NCBI RefSeq assembly: GCF_003957745.1
Contig: NZ_CP020373.1
Coordinates: 558,001-622,000 of the forward strand
From: Shewanella khirikhana
Lineage (GTDB): Bacteria > Pseudomonadota > Gammaproteobacteria > Enterobacterales > Shewanellaceae
Reading direction: 5' to 3'
Length of the DNA stretch: 64,000 bases
A model generated the notes under the pieces. The model was given only the letters and a program-made list of their open reading frames with translations, did not search any database and was not told where the DNA came from. The position numbers and the translations under genes are program-made. Positions 59,119 through 64,000 of this stretch are shown here, piece by piece (positions within the stretch are counted from its first letter, which is position 1; each line of letters opens with the position of its first letter).

Positions 59119-59964
59119 TTAGCCTGTGGAGCGGCTAAAGCCTGCTTCGCCAAACCAATAACCATTGCACTCATCCGCCGTCACCGGCGTATGGATATCG
59201 AGCGTTGGCAGGGTCGCTGAGGCCGGGGAGATCCTAAACCAATCCACCCCCATTGCCTGCATCTCGGCCCATTGTCCGGCCAGATTAACGCAGGCCGCCG
59301 ACTGGGTCTGAATACCATTTAAGCGCAGCAGTGGCTGCGACTCCTGGGTTTGCACCAACAATCCCTTGCTGTGCTCGCGGCAAATGGTTTGGCAGCCATC
59401 TTTGGCAAGCCCCTTGTGACGGGCGGTAAAGCAGCGGGCCGAGTGCGCCAGTGGCAGATGGCCATGGCCGAGCACTTCCACCTCGGGGCGCTGCGGTTTG
59501 CCGCCAAGCTGCTCAAGCACCTTGGCAAGCCAGTCTTTTGAAAGCTCGATCGGCATTACAAAGCGCTGCATGCCCCAGTCGGCAAGCTTTTGAATACTGG
59601 CGGCATTATAGAGATTGATATGGGGGCCACAAACGAAGGGCACGCCGGCCTCGCGGGCATAACCCACCGCCGCCATGTCGTTGGCTTCAATCATAAACTC
59701 GCCATTGTTAACCTGCTTTTTAAGCTCACTGAGCTCGCCGGCGGCTTCAATCAGCGCCAGCGTTGACAGCACCACCTGCTTGCCGCTGCCTTTGAGCATT
59801 TTGGCAAGCTCAAGATAGTCGCTGCTTCTGAGTTCACGCCTGCGGCTGCATACGGCTTCGCCGAGGTACACAAGCTCAATGTCGCTTTGGGCAACATGCT
59901 GATAAAAGTCGCTGACTTTGTCCTTTTCCCAGCAGTACAGCAGGGGGCCTAAACTGGTTTTCAT
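59119..59964 (-). CDS. ubiV: UbiV, anaerobic ubiquinone biosynthesis (U32 family)
   Basis: 281 residues. With UbiU it carries out O2-independent hydroxylation in ubiquinone synthesis. The FeS-ligand cysteines can be placed: Cys39 in LGEAVCSRR, then Cys178, Cys191 and Cys195 in SARCFTARHKGLAKDGCQTIC, matching E. coli UbiV with a two-residue shift. 24 bases after ubiU on the same strand. Confidence 0.93.
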   Translation of the reverse strand: MKTSLGPLLYCWEKDKVSDFYQHVAQSDIELVYLGEAVCSRRRELRSSDYLELAKMLKGSGKQVVLSTLALIEAAGELSELKKQVNNGEFMIEANDMAAVGYAREAGVPFVCGPHINLYNAASIQKLADWGMQRFVMPIELSKDWLAKVLEQLGGKPQRPEVEVLGHGHLPLAHSARCFTARHKGLAKDGCQTICREHSKGLLVQTQESQPLLRLNGIQTQSAACVNLAGQWAEMQAMGVDWFRISPASATLPTLDIHTPVTADECNGYWFGEAGFSRSTG

Positions 59965-59988
59965 GGTATTTGTTCCTGCTTTTATCGC

Positions 59989-60990
59989 TTACTGCCAACG
60001 GCGCTCGTACGCGCCAAGGGTGGTGACTTGTCCCTCTGACACCTTGCCCAGGGCTCGGTCCCAATCGCTTTGCACCTGATAGGCATCCGGGTTTCGCAGA
60101 TAGTTGTCGATGGCGGCGCGCCACACCCGGGTGACCTGCTCCACATAGGCCGGGCTTCGCTGTCTGCCTTCAATTTTGAGCGACACAATGCCAGCGCGGG
60201 CAAGTTCCGGCAGCAGGCTTAAGGTATTCAGGCTGGTGGGGGATTCCAGCAGATACTCGGGGGTATGGCTGTCTTCGGCAATAAAGCGTCCCTTGCACAC
60301 CACCGGATAGCCCATCTGTTCGTTGGCGGAAGATTTATCGATAAGCACTTCATTGAGGCGGGTCAGCCGGTCTGGCCCTTGCTCCTGCCAGCGCACATGT
60401 TTGGCGGGCGAGCAGGAACCGCCGGTATTGGGCGACTGCCCGGTAACATAGGATGACAGATGGCAGCGGCCTTCAGCCATGATGCACAGGCTGCCAAAGG
60501 CAAACACTTCCAAATCCACCGGGGTGTCGGCGGCAAGGTCACGCACCTGTTTCATTGACAGCACCCTTGGCAGCACCACCCGCTCCACATTAAAGGCATC
60601 TTTATACAGACTCAGGGCGGCAAGGTTGGTGGCACTGGCCTGCACCGACAGATGCAGCGGCAGCTCGGGGTAACGGCTATGGGCATAATCGAGCAGCGAC
60701 ACATCCGCGACAATCAAAGCGTCGGCGCCAATGCTTGCCGCCATGTCGACCGCTGAATACCAGCGCGCTTCTTCGCCGGGTTTGGGGAACGTATTTAAGG
60801 TAAGAAACAGCTTTTTACCTGCGGCGCGGGTTAGGGCGCGCGCCTCTTTAAGCCGCTCAGGAGTGAAGTTCAGCCCGGCAAAGGAGCGGGCGTTGGTGTC
60901 ATCTTTCAGCCCCAGGTAAATGGCATCGGCCCCGGCATTCAGCGCCACCTTGAGCGAGGCCAGATTACCGGCCGGACACAGGAGTTCCAT
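59989..60990 (-). CDS. ubiU: UbiU, anaerobic ubiquinone biosynthesis (U32 family)
   Basis: 333 residues. Partner of UbiV in a 4Fe-4S heterodimer. The cluster cysteines fall at 169, 176, 193 and 232 (CIMAEGRC, GGSCSPAKH, VVCKGRF), identical in number to E. coli. The N terminus MELLCPAGNLASLKVALNAGADAIYLGL is the family start. Divergent from ubiT around an FNR-type site. Confidence 0.95.
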   Translation of the reverse strand: MELLCPAGNLASLKVALNAGADAIYLGLKDDTNARSFAGLNFTPERLKEARALTRAAGKKLFLTLNTFPKPGEEARWYSAVDMAASIGADALIVADVSLLDYAHSRYPELPLHLSVQASATNLAALSLYKDAFNVERVVLPRVLSMKQVRDLAADTPVDLEVFAFGSLCIMAEGRCHLSSYVTGQSPNTGGSCSPAKHVRWQEQGPDRLTRLNEVLIDKSSANEQMGYPVVCKGRFIAEDSHTPEYLLESPTSLNTLSLLPELARAGIVSLKIEGRQRSPAYVEQVTRVWRAAIDNYLRNPDAYQVQSDWDRALGKVSEGQVTTLGAYERRWQ

Positions 60991-61048
60991 AGTGTGACTC
61001 TCTTCAATAAACGCTTCAAAAATGTGTTAAGAAATGCAAAACGCCCGC

Positions 61049-61118
61049 AGTGTACCCATGTTTACCCCACCGGGAATTGATGTAAGACAAATGGCTGGAA
61101 TTAAAAGCAAGTTAGACT
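61049..61118. promoter_or_regulatory. Divergent ubiU/ubiT promoters sharing one FNR/EtrA-like site
   Basis: FNR-like site TTGAT-GTAA-GACAA at 61077-61090 (8 of 10 consensus bases), centre 61083.5. Rightward -10 TAGACT at 61113-61118 gives a start at 61125; leftward -10 TACACT (complement of 61049-61054) gives 61042. The site is at -41.5 from both, the class II position for FNR/CRP-type activators. In E. coli ubiUVT are FNR-activated. Confidence 0.6.
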
Positions 61119-61153
61119 CGCCGGATGTTTGTTCGCCGTACTGAGGACCTCTT

Positions 61154-61723
61154 ATGCCTTTCCCCTTTGCCGCCCGTCTTGCCAAAGACGCGCTCGACAT
61201 CGCCCCTGCACTGGTGCGCCTGCCGCTGTCCCGTGTGCCCTTTGCTGCCAAAGCGGCGGTGCTGCGCCCCGGGCTGAATTTGCTGCTCGCAAGGGAAGTG
61301 AAGGATGGAGAGCTGGACTTCCTCGAAGGTCGCTGGGTGGGCATTGAAGTGACCGATTTAGGGCTTAAGTTTGAGGTCAGCTTTGAAGCAGGTGAGGGCG
61401 TGCAAAGCGCAGGCCGCCTGTGCGTGCGTGAAGCCGCGTTTAACCGCCAGCTTAATGAAGCCAATGGGCAAGCGGCCGAGGTGCGCTTCAGTGCCGACTC
61501 CAAAGAGCTTTTGCTGATTGCGGCCGGTAAAGAAGACCCTGATACCCTGTTCTTCCAGCGTAAACTCACCATTGAAGGCGATACCGAGCTTGGGCTGATG
61601 GTGAAAAACCTGCTGCTGGCCATCGACCTTGAGCGGTTGCCATCGCCTGTGACGACAACATTGTCGCAGCTTGCCCGCGCCCTGCAGGCGCTGGAACGTC
61701 AGGCCGAGCCTGCCTGGGCCTGA
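61154..61723 (+). CDS. ubiT: UbiT, SCP2-domain accessory of anaerobic ubiquinone synthesis
   Basis: 189 residues. The sterol-carrier (SCP2)-like fold binds prenylated quinone intermediates and is needed with UbiUV without oxygen. Landmarks: RLPLSRVPFAAKAAVLRPGLNLLLAREVKDGELDFLEGRWVGIEV and the late FFQRKLTIEGDTELGLMVKNLLLAIDLE, the family signature. It is divergent from ubiU and ends before a terminator. A 12-bp tandem repeat (CTGAGCCAGAG, 61732-61755) follows the stop. Confidence 0.92.
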   Translation: MPFPFAARLAKDALDIAPALVRLPLSRVPFAAKAAVLRPGLNLLLAREVKDGELDFLEGRWVGIEVTDLGLKFEVSFEAGEGVQSAGRLCVREAAFNRQLNEANGQAAEVRFSADSKELLLIAAGKEDPDTLFFQRKLTIEGDTELGLMVKNLLLAIDLERLPSPVTTTLSQLARALQALERQAEPAWA

Positions 61724-61781
61724 CGTTGAGCCTGAGCCAGAGACTGAGCCAGAGCCAGTCAGCAGCTCAGATGATTGCACC

Positions 61782-61808
61782 AAACAGCCCGCTTTTGCGG
61801 GCTGTTTT
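61782..61808 (+). terminator. Rho-independent terminator after ubiT
   Basis: An 11-bp stem AAACAGCCCGC/GCGGGCTGTTT with a TTTT loop and a T-run. Confidence 0.92.
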
Positions 61809-61996
61809 TTTACTTAAGTCCCGCCGTGAATGCCGCCAAGTAGCGGCAGGCTACGTCCTTTGCCAAATCGCTTGCCGTTTGGCGGCTTTATTGTCTCGGT
61901 TTGAGCTTTGCACTGCCTCACAAATGCACAGCCAACGGTGGCGAACTTTTACCCATAGCGCTAGCATGGAACCATTAAGGATCAGGGAGATACCCC

Positions 61997-63061
61997 ATGA
62001 CTGAGTCTGCAAAGGCGTCTAAAAAAATCAGCAGCTATTTGTTTCTGGCGGTGCTTGCCATTTGGCTCTATAGCCTGTGGGCCGACCGTGTTACCCCCAT
62101 GACCACCCAGGCCTACGTGCATGCCTATCTGGTGCGCATTACCCCCGAGGTGGCGGGCAGCATTACCCGGGTGGAGGTGAAAAACGATCAGGTGGTGGAT
62201 GCAGGTGACTTGCTGTTTGAAATCGACAGCCGCCAATACGATATCGCCCTGGCCAAGGCGCGGGCCGATTTGGAGCGGGTAGGTCAAAGCCTTGGTGCCA
62301 ACACTGCGGCGGTGGAAGTGGCCCAGGCCAAGGTGGGTGACGCAAGGGCGGCGCTGTCCAATGCGTCGGCCCAGGCCAAGCGGGTGGCGGCGCTCGCCAG
62401 TCGCGGCGTACTGAGTCAGGCAGAGCTCGATAACGCCCGCGAAGCCGAAGACAGAGCCAAGGCGGCGCTGGCGGCAGCCGAGGCGTCGCTTATTCAGGCG
62501 CAGCAGAATCTGGGGCCTGTGGGTGAAAACAACCCTGAGCTTAAAGCGGCCATGGCGGCGCTGGCCAAGGCCGAGCTTGACCTCAAGCGGACCCGGGTGA
62601 GCGCGCCCTCCCGCGGGCTGGTGACCAATGTGCAGCTGACCACCGGCCAATATATGGCGCCCGGACAAGCGGCGCTGACCTTTATCGACCCCCGCGAAGT
62701 GTGGATTTCCGCGATGGTGCGGGAAAACTCCCTCGAGCATATCCACAGCGGCGGCAAGGTAGCCATAGTGTTTGATGCGCTGCCGGGACGGGTGTTCGAA
62801 GGGGAAGTGGAAAGCATTGGTTGGGGCAGTGGCGGCGCCAACAATATCGACCAGAGCACCGGCTTTGAGTCGGCCCAGACCGGCAAGCAGCAGGCGCGGC
62901 GTTTCCCGGTGCATATTCGCTTTGATACCAATGGCATCGACCGGGAGCTGAGGTTCGGCTCTCAGGCCACAGTGGCCTTCTACACCGGCGAGAGCAGCCT
63001 TGGCGATATGCTTGCCAGTCTGTGGATGTGGTGTTGGAGCAAGCTGACCTATGTCTCGTGA
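61997..63061 (+). CDS. HlyD/EmrA-type membrane fusion protein
   Basis: 354 residues. One N-terminal membrane anchor (about 12-30), a lipoyl/barrel part ITPEVAGSITRVEVKNDQVVDAGDLLFEIDSRQYD, a long Ala-rich coiled coil (about 80-190), and the second barrel half RVSAPSRGLVTNVQLTTGQYMAPG. This is a periplasmic adaptor that works with an inner-membrane partner to export drugs, organic acids or similar. The next gene (48 bases later) encodes the likely partner. AGGGAGA precedes the ATG. Confidence 0.9.
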   Translation: MTESAKASKKISSYLFLAVLAIWLYSLWADRVTPMTTQAYVHAYLVRITPEVAGSITRVEVKNDQVVDAGDLLFEIDSRQYDIALAKARADLERVGQSLGANTAAVEVAQAKVGDARAALSNASAQAKRVAALASRGVLSQAELDNAREAEDRAKAALAAAEASLIQAQQNLGPVGENNPELKAAMAALAKAELDLKRTRVSAPSRGLVTNVQLTTGQYMAPGQAALTFIDPREVWISAMVRENSLEHIHSGGKVAIVFDALPGRVFEGEVESIGWGSGGANNIDQSTGFESAQTGKQQARRFPVHIRFDTNGIDRELRFGSQATVAFYTGESSLGDMLASLWMWCWSKLTYVS

Positions 63062-63108
63062 AATCTGTCCTGGCTGGGTGACAAGCGACCCAGGAGTGGA
63101 GCCTGACC

Positions 63109-64000
63109 ATGGCTGAGCAAGAGACTACAGCGGCTGCAGAGCCCAGCGCCAATAGCGCAGGCAGTGCCAGTAGCAGTGCCAGCAAACGCCCATATTTCGC
63201 GGCGGCCAACCCGCTGCTGCGGGTCGCGGTGGGCACTCTGGTGCCGCTGTTTTTGCTGCAATACTTCGAAGTGCCACTGCCGATGCTGGTGTCTGTGTTT
63301 ACCGTGGTCATGCTTACCCTGATGCCCGGTAAGCCGTCGGTGTCGGTATTGCTGCAGCTTACCGCCGTGGTGGTCGTGGCGGCACTGGTGCAAAGTGCGG
63401 CGGGCAATCTGCTTGGCGGCACAGGAACCGGTACCTGGCTGTTTTTGTTCGCGGTGCTGTTTTACAGCCTGTCACGCATCCACTTGAATCCCAAAGACGT
63501 AGTTGGGCTGATGATGATGATCCTCGGCATAGTGGTAACTGTGCTGCATTTTCAGTACGCGATGACGCTCACCAATCTGCCCTGGCTGCTGGCGCTGGCC
63601 TTTATCAGTGCCATAGGGGTGATTTATCTGATGTTTTGGCTGTTTCCCGGCGGCGAGCTGGAAGTCAGCGCCGATATCAGCTGGGAGGTGACCCCCAGCC
63701 ATTGGCTTAAGGTGCTGGCCAAGGCACTGTTTATCATGCTGATCATCTTTTTGCTGATGGACGCCGACAGCAGTCAGGCACTGCTTATCGTTATCACCCT
63801 CACCAGCCTGATAAAAGACCCCAATCCCCTTGCCGGCAGTCATAATGCCCGCCAGCGGCTGTGGACCACTTGGCTTGCGGTGGTTTACAGCCTGCCGCTG
63901 CTTATCGCATTTTGGCTCGATATGGTCTGGTGGCTGCAAATGCTGCTGGCCGTGGCGCTGGCGCTCTGGCTTGGGGCCGCCGCCACCGCCCGCAAGGTGT
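63109..64000 (+). CDS. DUF2955/FUSC-type inner-membrane protein (partial)
   Basis: First 297 codons; the gene runs past the window. A Ser/Ala-rich start (about 1-26) precedes several membrane segments, for example VAVGTLVPLFLLQYF, VSVFTVVMLTLMPGK, and LLALAFISAIGVIYLMFWLFPGG. Neighbour order (HlyD-type adaptor first) fits a FUSC/DUF2955 exporter pair. AGGAG lies 12 bases upstream of ATG 63109. The substrate is unknown. Confidence 0.8.
   Translation, partial: MAEQETTAAAEPSANSAGSASSSASKRPYFAAANPLLRVAVGTLVPLFLLQYFEVPLPMLVSVFTVVMLTLMPGKPSVSVLLQLTAVVVVAALVQSAAGNLLGGTGTGTWLFLFAVLFYSLSRIHLNPKDVVGLMMMILGIVVTVLHFQYAMTLTNLPWLLALAFISAIGVIYLMFWLFPGGELEVSADISWEVTPSHWLKVLAKALFIMLIIFLLMDADSSQALLIVITLTSLIKDPNPLAGSHNARQRLWTTWLAVVYSLPLLIAFWLDMVWWLQMLLAVALALWLGAAATARKV

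Overview
The window is a contiguous stretch of a gammaproteobacterial chromosome, most likely Shewanella (inference). The evidence is a torECAD operon with a NapE-like TorE and a TorRTS regulator set, a nucleoside-uptake plus deoCABD cluster, ubiTUV, and a long block in the same order as the E. coli 69-minute region. Gene density is high and codon use is uniform. I see no insertion sequence, prophage, integrase, CRISPR array or rRNA. Two tRNA genes are present.

Region 1 (1-22 kb) is core information processing: yceI, greA, yhbY/rlmE (divergent), ftsH-folP-glmM, tpiA-secG, tRNA-Leu(GAG), tRNA-fMet, rimP-nusA-infB-rbfA-truB, rpsO, pnp, nlpI and prfC. One lineage-specific insertion breaks the rpsO-pnp pair: a membrane GGDEF-EAL protein on the opposite strand. 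Region 2 (22-30 kb) has a small conserved protein, a TatD-family nuclease whose 3' end is frameshifted at a run of nine A's, then nupC, an OmpK/Tsx-type nucleoside porin and deoCABD. Together these make a full route for nucleoside entry across both membranes and phosphorolytic breakdown.

Region 3 (30-38 kb) holds ahpA/ytjB divergent from serB, an alpha/beta hydrolase, and radA flanked by two PilZ proteins (one with two complete c-di-GMP-binding motifs). Region 4 (37.6-47.2 kb) is the TMAO respiration locus: torR, torT, the hybrid kinase torS, and torECAD on the minus strand. TTCATAT-type Tor boxes lie in front of both torR and torE.

Region 5 (47-58 kb) has a CBS protein, an OlsF-like bifunctional acyltransferase next to an LpxH-like metallophosphoesterase, a giant beta-propeller sensor kinase with no adjacent response regulator, a YjiH-type membrane protein, and an Aer-like chemoreceptor. 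The 540-base gap before the chemoreceptor contains an unannotated 35-codon ORF whose C-terminal half is a run of CC pairs spaced every four residues. Region 6 (58-64 kb) has a DUF998 membrane protein, ubiUV divergent from ubiT around a single FNR-like site placed at exactly -41.5 from both inferred start points, and an HlyD-type adaptor followed by a FUSC/DUF2955-type membrane protein that runs off the window.

The recurring themes are anaerobic respiration (tor, ubiTUV, an FNR-type site) and c-di-GMP signalling (GGDEF-EAL, two PilZ proteins). The most unusual observations are the cysteine-pair micro-ORF, the A9 frameshift in tatD, the symmetrical ubi promoter pair, and the repeats around the tor genes.
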